Of a DNA stretch of 18,177 nucleotides, positions 8,005 to 16,054 are shown in pieces. The stretch covers positions 1-18,177 of the forward strand of contig CAIJMQ010000106.1 of assembly GCA_903821905.1 (NCBI GenBank), written 5' to 3'. Source of the stretch: an uncultured bacterium. GTDB lineage: Bacteria > CAIJMQ01. The position numbers and the translations under genes were made by a program. How positions within the stretch are numbered: the first letter of the stretch is position 1; every line of letters begins with the position of its first letter. The notes beneath the pieces are model-generated. The model was not told the origin of the DNA. It worked only from the letters and a program-made list of their open reading frames with translations, and searched no databases.

Positions 8005-8037
8005 CACCCCCACCACAAAAATTTTGTGGTGGGGGTG
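8005..8037 (+). terminator. Perfect 16-bp hairpin after the small basic gene, no U-tract
   Basis: Bases 8005-8020 are exactly complementary to 8022-8037 around a single central A at 8021; in practice the loop is a few A/U bases. The stem contains a run of five C opposite five G, so it is very stable. It starts five bases after the TAA of the small basic gene and ends 20 bases before the ctpA ATG. The downstream side is GAAAAAATTG rather than T-rich, so it does not look like a standard intrinsic terminator in the plus direction. It may be a partial terminator, an RNA-stabilising or processing stem, or a Rho-linked element. Confidence 0.6.
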
Positions 8038-8057
8038 AAAAAATTGAGAGAATAAAA

Positions 8058-9272
8058 ATGAAACCAATTAAATATGTATTGGGGTTTTTGCTGTTTTTTT
8101 CCTTGATATTTTTTATAGGAGATAACCCTCGTGGCAATACTCTTGCAGAAAAAGAGGAAATTTATCCACACCTTGAATTGTTAGCAGAAGTAATGGCAAC
8201 TATACAGCAAAGATATGTAAAAGAAGTAGAAGCCAAGAAACTCATAGACAGCGCCTTAGAAGGAATGGTTAGCTCTTTAGACCCATATTCACAATTTATG
8301 ACACCTGATGTAAAAAAAGAATTTGATGTCGACACAAAAGGTGAATTAGAAGGTGTGGGTATGGTAATTACTCTACAAGATAATGTAATTACTGTAATAT
8401 CTCCTATTGAGGATACGCCGGCTTTCAGGGCAGGGATTGAATCAGGAGATAAGATCCTGGAAATTAATGGTGAATCTGCTAAAGGGTTGTCTACATGGGA
8501 AGCAGTCAAAAAGTTAAGGGGAGCACCAGGCACCAAAGTTACAATAAAAATTTGGAGAGAAGGAGAAGAAGACCTGCTCCCTTTTGAATTAGCAAGAGAA
8601 ACTATTCACATAAAGAGTGTCAAGGATGTAAATATAATAAGTGAAGGAATCGGTTATGTCCGTATTACCGCTTTCAGGGAAGATACGATTAAAGGACTTG
8701 AAGAAGCAATAACTAAACTATTAAAAGATGGGGCTACTTCTGTCATATTGGATTTGAGGAATAACCCCGGCGGATTCCTTGACTCATCAATTCAAGTATC
8801 CGACCTCTTTCTGCCCAAGGGAGAATTAATTGTATATGTAAAGGGCCGAAACGGTGAGGATGAAAGAAAATTTTATGCCCAAAAAGAGCCGTTATTACCA
8901 ATGAATGATGCAATTGTGGTTTTAGTAAATGAGGGAAGTGCCAGTGCTTCAGAAATAGTCGCTGGTGCACTAAAAGATTCTAAGAGAGCCACGATTATAG
9001 GAACAAAAACTTTCGGAAAGGGTTGCGTACAATCAATAATAGACCTCGATGAAGAATATGCTTTAAGACTCACCACTGCATATTATTACATCCCTGAAGG
9101 TATATGTATAGAAGGCAAAGGAATAGCTCCAGACATACAAGTGGAAATATCAAAAGGAGAGAAAAAACAAATTAGAGAATTCCTTGCAGGATATAAAAAA
9201 GAAGATATAGAAAAAGACCCCCAGTTAAAAAGAGCAGTTGAATATCTTATAGAGAAAAAGAAAAATGGATAA
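8058..9272 (+). CDS. ctpA: CtpA: exported carboxy-terminal processing protease (S41)
   Basis: S41 family serine protease, acting outside the cytoplasmic membrane on proteins with exposed C-termini. The N-terminus MKPIKYVLGFLLFFSLIFF is a signal peptide or anchor. A tail-protease N-domain (about 36-95) is followed by a PDZ domain (about 95-180, GVGMVITLQDN and AGIESGDKILEING). The catalytic domain contains LDLRNNPGGFLDSS, the nucleophile Ser296 in NEGSASASE, and the general base Lys321 in TFGKG, spaced 25 residues apart as in characterised members. The C-terminus is short, without an extra domain. GAGAG lies about eight bases before the ATG. The stop overlaps the next gene by eight bases, matching the common CtpA/YibQ pairing in envelope biology. 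Confidence 0.94.
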   Translation: MKPIKYVLGFLLFFSLIFFIGDNPRGNTLAEKEEIYPHLELLAEVMATIQQRYVKEVEAKKLIDSALEGMVSSLDPYSQFMTPDVKKEFDVDTKGELEGVGMVITLQDNVITVISPIEDTPAFRAGIESGDKILEINGESAKGLSTWEAVKKLRGAPGTKVTIKIWREGEEDLLPFELARETIHIKSVKDVNIISEGIGYVRITAFREDTIKGLEEAITKLLKDGATSVILDLRNNPGGFLDSSIQVSDLFLPKGELIVYVKGRNGEDERKFYAQKEPLLPMNDAIVVLVNEGSASASEIVAGALKDSKRATIIGTKTFGKGCVQSIIDLDEEYALRLTTAYYYIPEGICIEGKGIAPDIQVEISKGEKKQIREFLAGYKKEDIEKDPQLKRAVEYLIEKKKNG

Positions 9273-10353
9273 CAAAAAGTTTTTGGTATATGGCCTTTTG
9301 GTGTTATTCATAGTAGAAATGGGCATCTGGGGAACACTTAACTATAAGAAAATATATCCTGAGAATAAAGATATATCTGTTTCTTCATTAGTAGAAGATA
9401 CTCTAAACAAAGCTCTCCTCAGTGTAGGAATAACAGAGAAAAATATAGTAAAAAAATATTGGGAAGAAAAATCAACAAAGGAAAAAACCAAATCGGTAGA
9501 AGTACATGAAGAATTCTTGGTCAAACCATCCGTATCATTAAACGATGTCCTAAAGGTTATAGACCACAATATAACTCAAGCCGGCGGTAAAATATTATCT
9601 TATAATTTCTTGGATGGCGGGAAAAAACTAAAAATATCAGTAGGGCAAGGCAGCATAGCTACTCATTCCATTTATATAAGCAAAGTAAAACCTCCGCAAA
9701 TATCCATAATAATTGACGATATGGGTTATGGTAGGGATATAGAGAAAGAAATATTGAAAATCCCTTATAAACTAACTATCTCTGTACTCCCGCGCCAAAA
9801 GGATTCAAAAATAATTGCTAAGCTGGCTCACGATTCTGGTTTTGAAGTTTTATTACATCAACCTCTTGAATCTCAAAACACTGAGTACAATAATATTCCA
9901 GGACTTATCACAGAAAGTATGAATAAAGAAGAAATCCAGTTGGTTGTTATGCAAAACCTGGAAACTGTCCCTTATGCAGTTGGGGTAAACAATCATGAAG
10001 GTTCAAAAGGCATGGAAGAGAAAGAAATTGTAGCCCAACTGTTGGATACCCTGAAAAACAAAAATCTTTTTTTCCTGGATAGTCTTACATCATCCGATTC
10101 GTCTACTAAAAAAATAGCAGCCGAAAAAGGAGTTCCTTATCTTGAAAGAAATACTTTTCTTGACAACAAAAAAGATGAACAATATATTAAAGAACAACTT
10201 GAAGACCTGGTTTCTCAAGCTTTATCAAATGGACAAGCTATAGGCATAGCACATCCCAGTCCTGAAACACTAAATACCCTCAAGAATATACTTCCTCAAA
10301 TAGAAGCTGAAGGTATCCAAATAGTTCCAGTTTCTCAACTCCTTAAAAAATAG
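9265..10353 (+). CDS. YibQ-type divergent polysaccharide deacetylase
   Basis: Member of the divergent polysaccharide deacetylase family (DUF610, YibQ). A single N-terminal membrane helix (about 6-24) is followed by a charged, variable stretch (30-90), a small mixed domain, and the NodB-like barrel from about 145. Barrel landmarks are ISIIIDDMGYG with Asp151/Asp152, LLHQPLES with His198, VNNHEGSKG (242-249) and GIAHPSPETL near the end. It should sit in the membrane with the barrel facing outward. The substrate is not known for this family, though it is linked to cell-wall genes. Its ATG lies inside the ctpA end (ATGGATAA, eight-base overlap), so the pair is translationally coupled. Confidence 0.88.
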   Translation: MDNKKFLVYGLLVLFIVEMGIWGTLNYKKIYPENKDISVSSLVEDTLNKALLSVGITEKNIVKKYWEEKSTKEKTKSVEVHEEFLVKPSVSLNDVLKVIDHNITQAGGKILSYNFLDGGKKLKISVGQGSIATHSIYISKVKPPQISIIIDDMGYGRDIEKEILKIPYKLTISVLPRQKDSKIIAKLAHDSGFEVLLHQPLESQNTEYNNIPGLITESMNKEEIQLVVMQNLETVPYAVGVNNHEGSKGMEEKEIVAQLLDTLKNKNLFFLDSLTSSDSSTKKIAAEKGVPYLERNTFLDNKKDEQYIKEQLEDLVSQALSNGQAIGIAHPSPETLNTLKNILPQIEAEGIQIVPVSQLLKK

Positions 10354-10369
10354 ACGTTAAATAAAACTA

Positions 10370-10927
10370 ATGGGTTTTCGACTTTTTGAAAATAAGAAAC
10401 CAAGTTTTAATGACATTTTCCGCGATGTTATGGTGTTATTTGTCATTCTAATGTTTTTGGGGTTCATTTTCTTATTAATTCCTCCTCACGGAGATTCTCG
10501 TGTAAAAAGAATAAAAGCAGAAGCAGATATTAGCGCAATGGAAATTGCTATTGCTATGTATCAGACAGATATGGAAGGTTATTTCGGAAACTACAGTGGA
10601 ATTATTGGGGATATTAGTTCACCAGATCCTTTATATATAGGGCTTGTTAGTCCAAACGACATTTTAAAAGCACAGCCGAACTTTAAGCATTGGTATGGAC
10701 CATATATAAAGAATATACCTAAAGACCCTTGGGGAGAATATTACTATTATACTAATAATAAAGCCGACATTGATGGAACTAATAAACAGGTAGGAGTCCC
10801 AAGAGGAGAGCAAGTTCCTGATTCCCCCTACTATCTTTACTCTAAGGGCAAAGATAAACTAACTGGTTTAGGTCATAATAAAGACGACATAACTAGCTGG
10901 GATATGGATAAACATTGGCGACAATAA
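10370..10927 (+). CDS. GspG/pseudopilin-like protein with atypical N-terminus
   Basis: A 185-residue protein resembling the type II secretion major pseudopilin. A hydrophobic helix at about 21-37 is followed by an amphipathic stretch (RIKAEADISAMEIAIAMYQT) like the GspG alpha-1 helix, then IPKDPWGEYYYY (116-127) and a Ca-loop-like end with DDITSWD. It departs from the family at the N-terminus: there is no positively charged leader with GFTLIE directly before the helix. MGFRLFE at 1-7 matches the G|FxxxE peptidase pattern but lies about 14 residues before the helix. Processing by a prepilin peptidase is therefore uncertain and it may instead be anchored uncleaved. It starts 16 bases after the deacetylase gene with no clear ribosome site, and no other secretion gene is nearby. 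Confidence 0.7.
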   Translation: MGFRLFENKKPSFNDIFRDVMVLFVILMFLGFIFLLIPPHGDSRVKRIKAEADISAMEIAIAMYQTDMEGYFGNYSGIIGDISSPDPLYIGLVSPNDILKAQPNFKHWYGPYIKNIPKDPWGEYYYYTNNKADIDGTNKQVGVPRGEQVPDSPYYLYSKGKDKLTGLGHNKDDITSWDMDKHWRQ

Positions 10928-10960
10928 AAAAGCTATCTACCAAACCGAACGCCTAATAAC

Positions 10961-10966
10961 TATTAA
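10961..10966 (+). promoter_or_regulatory. Possible -10 box for a leaderless tsaD message
   Basis: TATTAA lies five bases before the tsaD ATG in a 44-base gap that has no Shine-Dalgarno sequence. A start site 6-8 bases downstream of such a -10 would fall on or next to the ATG. The region is AT-rich, so a chance match is quite possible. Confidence 0.2.
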
Positions 10967-10971
10967 TTAAT

Positions 10972-11967
10972 ATGTTAATCCTCGGAATAGAAACATCTTG
11001 CGATGAGACGTCTGCTTCAATAGTTAAAGATGGTACCATCATAGTTTCAAATATAATAACCTCTCAGGATAAAATTCATGCTCCCTTTGGCGGCGTTGTG
11101 CCGGAACTAGCTTCACGTGAACAATTGGAAAGCATAGGTTGGGTTGTAAAAGAAGCGCTCAATAAAGCTAACACTAAATTCTCAGGAATAGATGCAATAG
11201 CCGTAACTTATGGGCCGGGTCTTGCAGGTTCACTCTTGATAGGCGTTGAGTTTGCAAAAACTTTATCATATAGCTTATCCATTCCTCTTATTGGTATAAA
11301 TCATATTCATGCACATCTTTATGCAAACTTCCTTGGTCAACATAATATAGAATTCCCATATATTGGTCTGGTAATCTCCGGAGGGCATACATCGCTTTTT
11401 TATGTAGAAGATTTCATGACTTATTCTTTCCTTGGACAAACTAGAGATGATGCCTGCGGAGAAGCTTTTGATAAAGGAGCACAAATTTTAAACTTGGGCT
11501 ATCCCGGGGGACCTTTAATAGACAGAATAAGTAAAAAAGGAAACCTTTCGGCAATAAAATTTCCCCGCGCACACTTAGAGAACAAGTTTGATTTCAGTTT
11601 TTCAGGACTTAAAACTTCGCTCCTTAGATATGTAGAAAAAAAAGGGAAGATTTCCAAGAAAGAGCTCCCCGATATAGCTGCAAGTTTCCAGGAAGCAATA
11701 GTTGACGTTCTTGTTAAGAAAGCTATTCTTGCGGCAGAGTATAAAAAGACAGACACAATAGTTGTAGGCGGCGGTGTTTCCGCAAATTCAAGGATAAGGG
11801 GAAAATTGGAAGAAGAAGGTAAAAAGAAAAACTTAAAAATCCATTTCCCCAATGAACTCAAACTATGCACAGATAACGGTGCAATGGTTGCAGGTTTGGG
11901 TTACTGGATGTTAAAAGAGGGCAAAACCTCTTCTTTAGACCTTGATATTCAACCAAATATTTTTTAG
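10972..11967 (+). CDS. tsaD: TsaD: tRNA N6-threonylcarbamoyladenosine transferase
   Basis: TsaD, with TsaB and TsaE, transfers the threonylcarbamoyl group made by TsaC onto A37 of ANN-decoding tRNAs. It is an ASKHA-fold metalloenzyme. The N-terminus LILGIETSCDETS is the family signature, the metal-binding HxxxH is His111/His115 in NHIHAHL, and the nucleotide motifs VISGGHTSLF, DDACGEAFDK and VVGGGVSANS are all present. The 331 residues are normal. There is a 44-base gap from the previous gene and no ribosome site; the ATG at 10972 gives exactly the expected N-terminus. It ends with TAG followed in frame by TAA, 14 bases before dprA. Confidence 0.96.
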   Translation: MLILGIETSCDETSASIVKDGTIIVSNIITSQDKIHAPFGGVVPELASREQLESIGWVVKEALNKANTKFSGIDAIAVTYGPGLAGSLLIGVEFAKTLSYSLSIPLIGINHIHAHLYANFLGQHNIEFPYIGLVISGGHTSLFYVEDFMTYSFLGQTRDDACGEAFDKGAQILNLGYPGGPLIDRISKKGNLSAIKFPRAHLENKFDFSFSGLKTSLLRYVEKKGKISKKELPDIAASFQEAIVDVLVKKAILAAEYKKTDTIVVGGGVSANSRIRGKLEEEGKKKNLKIHFPNELKLCTDNGAMVAGLGYWMLKEGKTSSLDLDIQPNIF

Positions 11968-11981
11968 TAAAGATTACCCAA

Positions 11982-13079
11982 ATGGAAGAAATAGAAAGTT
12001 GGCTTTATTTTAATGCAATTCCTGGATTGGGACCAGTAAAAGGTAAAGCTTTACTTGATAGATTCGGCTCTCCTCAAGCTATATTCAAAGCAAGCGATAA
12101 GGAACTTTTCTCCACATCTGGAATCGGAACAGATTTAATAGAGAATATAAGGGATAAAGAGAAACATCTCGACCTAAAACAGGAGATTTCTCTCATCAAA
12201 AGACTCGGGATTAAACTCATCCCATTTATAGGCCCGGATTATCCTCCGCTTCTTAAAAATATTTCTTCTCCCCCACTTCTCCTATATGTAAGAGGAGAAT
12301 TTAAAGAACTGGATTATAAGATGTCGGTAGCTATTGTCGGGACAAGGAAGGCATCTTATTACGGAAAAACCATAACGTTTGAGCTAGCAGATAATTTAGC
12401 CCAAGCAGGTTTTACAATAGTCAGCGGCATGGCTCGCGGCATAGATACATCCGCACACCAAGGAGCACTAAAGCAAAAAGGCAGAACTATAGCAGTTTTA
12501 GGAAGTGGCTTGAATTTTATATATCCGCGTGAGAATAAGAAATTATCAGAAGAAATAGCTCAAGCCGGAGCTTTAATTTCGGAATTCCCATTAAACACTT
12601 CACCCGACAGATTCAATTTCCCGAGAAGAAACAGAATAATATCGGGATTATCTTTAGGAATAGTTGTTGTTGAAGCAGGAGAAAAAAGCGGCGCACTTAT
12701 TACTGCAAATTTTGCTTTAGAACAGGGAAGAGATATATTTGCTATCCCGGGTAAGATTGATTCTGAATATACTCAAGGGACACATAAACTCATTCAGGAC
12801 GGAGCTAAACTTGTTACTGGATGGACAGATATTGCATCCGAACTTATGCCCCAGATAAACTGGGATACAAATAGAAAACCAGAAGAAAGATTCCATGAAA
12901 AATTAGAAGAAAAAGAAAGTAAAATCTATAACTTGCTTTCTTCTGAGCCAATACAAATTGAAGAGATTATCAAGGAAACCAAAATGAGTTCTCCGGAAGC
13001 ATTATCTGTGCTATTATCATTGGAACTGAAGGGCATCATAAAACAACTGCCGGGAAAATTCTTCGTGAAAACAAAATAA
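11982..13079 (+). CDS. dprA: DprA/Smf: DNA-processing protein
   Basis: DprA binds incoming single-stranded DNA in natural transformation and loads RecA; it is also common in bacteria not known to be competent. Domains in order are an N-terminal helix-hairpin-helix/SAM-like region (about 1-60, with IPGLGPVKG and TSGIGTDL), the extended Rossmann fold (about 80-290) with AIVGTRKAS, VSGMARGID (147-155), GSGLNFIYP, FNFPRRNRIISGLS and SGALITA, and a C-terminal winged-helix domain (about 305-365). The ATG lies 14 bases after tsaD with no obvious ribosome site. The gene ends in TAA at 13077-13079, immediately next to the stop of the opposing murC. Confidence 0.95.
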   Translation: MEEIESWLYFNAIPGLGPVKGKALLDRFGSPQAIFKASDKELFSTSGIGTDLIENIRDKEKHLDLKQEISLIKRLGIKLIPFIGPDYPPLLKNISSPPLLLYVRGEFKELDYKMSVAIVGTRKASYYGKTITFELADNLAQAGFTIVSGMARGIDTSAHQGALKQKGRTIAVLGSGLNFIYPRENKKLSEEIAQAGALISEFPLNTSPDRFNFPRRNRIISGLSLGIVVVEAGEKSGALITANFALEQGRDIFAIPGKIDSEYTQGTHKLIQDGAKLVTGWTDIASELMPQINWDTNRKPEERFHEKLEEKESKIYNLLSSEPIQIEEIIKETKMSSPEALSVLLSLELKGIIKQLPGKFFVKTK

Positions 13080-14468
13080 TTACTGACTACTACCAATTAA
13101 CTTCTCCCCTATCTTATATACATCTCCTGCCCCGATAGTTAATACAATATCATCTGGTTGGACTGTATTTTTTAGATATGCAACCGCTTCTTCCTTCTCT
13201 TGGAAATATAATGGCAATGCACCAAGTTTTTCCAAGTGATTACAAATTAGTTCTGATGTTACTCCCGGAATTGGCTTCTCGCTGGCAGCATAAATAGGTA
13301 TAAGAATAGGAATATCAACATCTTTAAGAACTTCAGCAAACTGACAAGCAAAATGTTGTGTACGAGTATATCTGTGCGGTTGAAATATGGCAATTTTTCT
13401 CTTCGGCTTTAATTCATCTGCCATTTGCAGTGTTGCTTTTATCTCGGTTGGATGATGTGCATAATCATCTACAACTAAAGCCCCTTTATATTTACCTTTT
13501 ATCTGGAACCTACGACCTACCCCTTTAAACTGCGGCAAAATTTCTACCATTTGCTCCCACTTAAGTCCATAATGAAGCCCAATTACAATAGAAGGAAGGA
13601 CATTTTTCACATTGTGAATTCCTAATAGGGATATTTTCATTCTACCCAGATATTTACCTTTAAAATTCACATCAAAACATTTTTTACCGTTATCTGTTTG
13701 AATATTGGATGCATAGATTGTGTTGGATGATTCTATGCCATAGGTAATCACCTGTGCTTTAATATTTTTTTTCTGCGTAAGTAACATATCTTTTACGACT
13801 TCATCATCTCCGCAAGCCAAAAGCCATCCTCTATCTTTTATATTTTGAATATATTTTAAGAAAGCATCCTTAAGATTTGCAAAAGTTTTGTAGTGGTCAA
13901 GATGTTCTGCTTCTATATTGGTAATTACCTCAAATGACGGTGATAGCAGCAGGAATGAACTATCAGATTCATCAGCTTCTGCCACAAACAGATCTTTATC
14001 GCCTATATGGGCATTACCTCCAAGATCTTCTACATCACCGCCAACAATAAATGTCGGATTAAGTCCTGCACGCAACAGGAGAAAAGATATTAAAGAAGAC
14101 GTAGTCGTTTTCCCATGAGTACCACAGACTGCAATTCCTGTACTGTTGTCCATTAAATGCGCCAGCATCTGACCCCTCGAAAAAATTTTTAACCCTTTTT
14201 GTTTTGCAACGAGAAGTTCTGCGTTGTCGGGGGAAACAGCGCTGGAATAAACCACTGTCCTTGCATTTCCAACATTACCTTCTTTATGAGAGAGATATAT
14301 TTTCACCCCTAATAAAGCAATCCTCTTGGTATATACATTTTCCTGTACATCAGAACCCTGCACCTTGTATCCCTTTTTAAGCAAAATATAGGCAATACCA
14401 CTCATTGAACATCCGCCAATACCTATAAAATGAACTGGATCATGTAACTCAAATTTATTATTGGACAT
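13080..14468 (-). CDS. murC: MurC: UDP-N-acetylmuramate-L-alanine ligase
   Basis: MurC adds L-Ala to UDP-MurNAc using ATP, the first peptide step of murein synthesis, in the cytoplasm. The 462 residues contain FIGIGGCSMSGIA, which binds the UDP sugar, the ATP loop GTHGKTTT (116-123), EADESDSSFL, the block EAEHLDHY, and the MurC-type motif DDYAHHPTEIKATL. It is the last gene of the murein cluster, 11 bases after murG. No clear ribosome site is seen before the ATG; the leader is A-rich. murB, ddl and ftsQ, frequent followers of murC, are absent, and its stop directly abuts that of dprA. Confidence 0.96.
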   Translation of the reverse strand: MSNNKFELHDPVHFIGIGGCSMSGIAYILLKKGYKVQGSDVQENVYTKRIALLGVKIYLSHKEGNVGNARTVVYSSAVSPDNAELLVAKQKGLKIFSRGQMLAHLMDNSTGIAVCGTHGKTTTSSLISFLLLRAGLNPTFIVGGDVEDLGGNAHIGDKDLFVAEADESDSSFLLLSPSFEVITNIEAEHLDHYKTFANLKDAFLKYIQNIKDRGWLLACGDDEVVKDMLLTQKKNIKAQVITYGIESSNTIYASNIQTDNGKKCFDVNFKGKYLGRMKISLLGIHNVKNVLPSIVIGLHYGLKWEQMVEILPQFKGVGRRFQIKGKYKGALVVDDYAHHPTEIKATLQMADELKPKRKIAIFQPHRYTRTQHFACQFAEVLKDVDIPILIPIYAASEKPIPGVTSELICNHLEKLGALPLYFQEKEEAVAYLKNTVQPDDIVLTIGAGDVYKIGEKLIGSSQ

Positions 14469-14479
14469 TTAGATGTTTT

Positions 14480-15568
14480 TTATTTTATATACTTATAGAT
14501 TTCTTCACATATTCTTTCTAATGCGTCATTTTGTAATATATCCTTCATATTCTTACTCATAAGCTTTAATTTGTCAGAATCATTTAACAACTCTTTGAAG
14601 TTTTCAGGAAAATTATCTTCTTTAATATCTTCTTGTTTCAAGAGATAAACTCCACCCCTTTCTTGAAAATAACGCGCATTGTACTCTTGATGATTATCTT
14701 TTGCATAAGAATAAGGGACAATCAAAGCTGATATACCCCAAAAAGAAAGTTCAGAGAGTGAAAGGGCTCCACCCCTTGAAACTGCCAAATCAGATATTTT
14801 ATAAGCACAATCAATTGGATATAAAAAAGGTAATACTACCGAGCGTATTTTAAAATTTACGTATCTATTCTTAACTCTTACATAATCACTTTTCCCAGTA
14901 ATATGAATTATCTGCCAATCATTAAAATTACTAATTTCTCCCAATACGTTTATAAACCAACTATTAAGTGAAGAAGCCCCTTGTGAACCACCGAAAACAA
15001 GAAGAGTTTTTTTATTAATATCTAATTCCAATTTTTTATAGCACTCCCTTTTATCTAAATTGGATTTGTGTTTTCCCACTGGATTTCCCACTAAAACAGA
15101 CTTGGAATTTGGGAAAAAAGAATTAGGAAAAGCAAGAAATATTTTTGTGGCGAATTTACCCAAGAAAACATTTGCTTTTCCAGATACTATATTCTGTTCG
15201 TGAATAAAAAGGGGTATTCTCAAAAAAAAAGCAGATACTCCAGCAGGTACACTTCCAAAACTTCCCGTAGCCATTACTATATACGGTCTATTACAACTTA
15301 AGAATAGAAAAGAATCAAAGGTAGATTTCAGCATTGCTAAATAATAGAATAAAACTTTGGCAATTATATTTGTTTGGTTAGAAGAAATAGGGAGGTTAAC
15401 GAAAGGGATTTTTTCTGTTTTAAGTATAGTCTGAAATTCTTTTTTTATTGGGCCTAAAAATATAGTTTCTATATTATAGTTTTGTCTTAAATGTTCAGCT
15501 ACTCTTAACCCAGGGAAAAAATGGCCGCCCGTCGAACCTACTGATATAATTATTCTTTTGGGAAATAT
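14480..15568 (-). CDS. murG: MurG: lipid I to lipid II GlcNAc transferase, apparent ATA start
   Basis: MurG transfers GlcNAc from UDP-GlcNAc to lipid I at the inner face of the membrane, giving lipid II. The conserved N-terminal block IIISVGSTGGHFFPGLRVAE is encoded in frame well upstream of the first ATG (15334), so a start there would delete the acceptor-binding GGTGGH loop. Between the preceding in-frame TGA and this block there is no ATG, GTG or TTG. The best start is ATA at 15566-15568, seven bases after AAGGAG, giving 362 residues, the normal length. Other landmarks are GSFGSVPAG, FGGSQGASSLN and the UDP-GlcNAc site SRGGALSLSEL with PYSYAKDNHQ. It follows pilZ copy A by 27 bases. ATA as start is inference; a base error in an ATG is the main alternative. 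Confidence 0.9.
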   Translation of the reverse strand: MFPKRIIISVGSTGGHFFPGLRVAEHLRQNYNIETIFLGPIKKEFQTILKTEKIPFVNLPISSNQTNIIAKVLFYYLAMLKSTFDSFLFLSCNRPYIVMATGSFGSVPAGVSAFFLRIPLFIHEQNIVSGKANVFLGKFATKIFLAFPNSFFPNSKSVLVGNPVGKHKSNLDKRECYKKLELDINKKTLLVFGGSQGASSLNSWFINVLGEISNFNDWQIIHITGKSDYVRVKNRYVNFKIRSVVLPFLYPIDCAYKISDLAVSRGGALSLSELSFWGISALIVPYSYAKDNHQEYNARYFQERGGVYLLKQEDIKEDNFPENFKELLNDSDKLKLMSKNMKDILQNDALERICEEIYKYIK

Positions 15569-15575
15569 TGTATTT

Positions 15576-15582
15576 CTCCTTA
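15576..15582 (-). promoter_or_regulatory. Ribosome binding site that fixes the murG ATA start
   Basis: The minus strand reads TAAGGAG here, a strong Shine-Dalgarno sequence seven bases before the in-frame ATA at 15568. It sits in the right half of a 16-bp palindrome (15574-15589), whose left half TTCTCCTT is complementary to the ribosome site. With no loop bases the palindrome cannot form a normal small hairpin. Confidence 0.65.
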
Positions 15583-15595
15583 AGGAGAAGAGATA

Positions 15596-16054
15596 TCATA
15601 ACAATACCTTCTCCAACCTTGCTTTTACCAGTTGTTCAAGTAAATCCTGGAATTCCCCTTCTGCATCTATCTTCAAAAATTCTACACCTGTATCATGGGT
15701 ATATCCTAAAGCATGTCCAAGAATTCGTTTCTTTCTCCATGCTACTTTTGCCAATATATGGAAAGGTACTTTTCTGGTAGGACTAAAAATTTCTACGAAC
15801 ACTTGCGTTTCGGGAGGATAATCTTTACTAGTTGTAAAACATATGCCGCCTATGGACATATTTTTGGCTATACTTATATCATTATCTTCTAATTCTTTAA
15901 AAGTAATAACATGTTGATTTTCCTTGTTAGAGCCCTCTCCATCTTTTCTAACTCTAATAAAAAAAGGATAATCAAGTCTTACGTATTTCCTTCTTTCTGG
16001 CCCCTTATATTCAAGGGTATTTGTTCTTTCACTTCTACGTTCTATTTTATCCAT
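15596..16054 (-). CDS. PilZ-domain protein, copy A
   Basis: PilZ domains bind cyclic di-GMP and act as receptors. The first motif RxxxR is R22-R26 in RRKYVRLDYPF. The second, [D/N]xSxxG, is N65-MSIGG-70, so this copy uses Asn. A beta-barrel follows (ETQVFVEIFSPT, FHILAKVAWRKK, GVEFLKI), then a C-terminal helix (LLEQLVKARLEKVLL). At 152 residues it is essentially a lone PilZ domain with a charged N-terminal tail of about 14 residues. It is about 64% identical (89 of 138 aligned residues by hand) to copy B, 30 bases upstream, with no gaps. AAGGA lies nine bases before its ATG. Its place between ftsW and murG suggests a link to septal or cell-wall growth, but ligand and partner are unknown. Confidence 0.85.
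   Translation of the reverse strand: MDKIERRSERTNTLEYKGPERRKYVRLDYPFFIRVRKDGEGSNKENQHVITFKELEDNDISIAKNMSIGGICFTTSKDYPPETQVFVEIFSPTRKVPFHILAKVAWRKKRILGHALGYTHDTGVEFLKIDAEGEFQDLLEQLVKARLEKVLL

Noticed and set aside
14480-15334. A short 284-residue MurG starting at the ATG at 15334
   Set aside because: It would lack the GSTGGH acceptor loop, which is encoded in frame immediately upstream.
15558-15821. Plus-strand ORFs overlapping pilZ copy A and the murG start
   Set aside because: They lie opposite well-supported coding sequence and have low-information translations.
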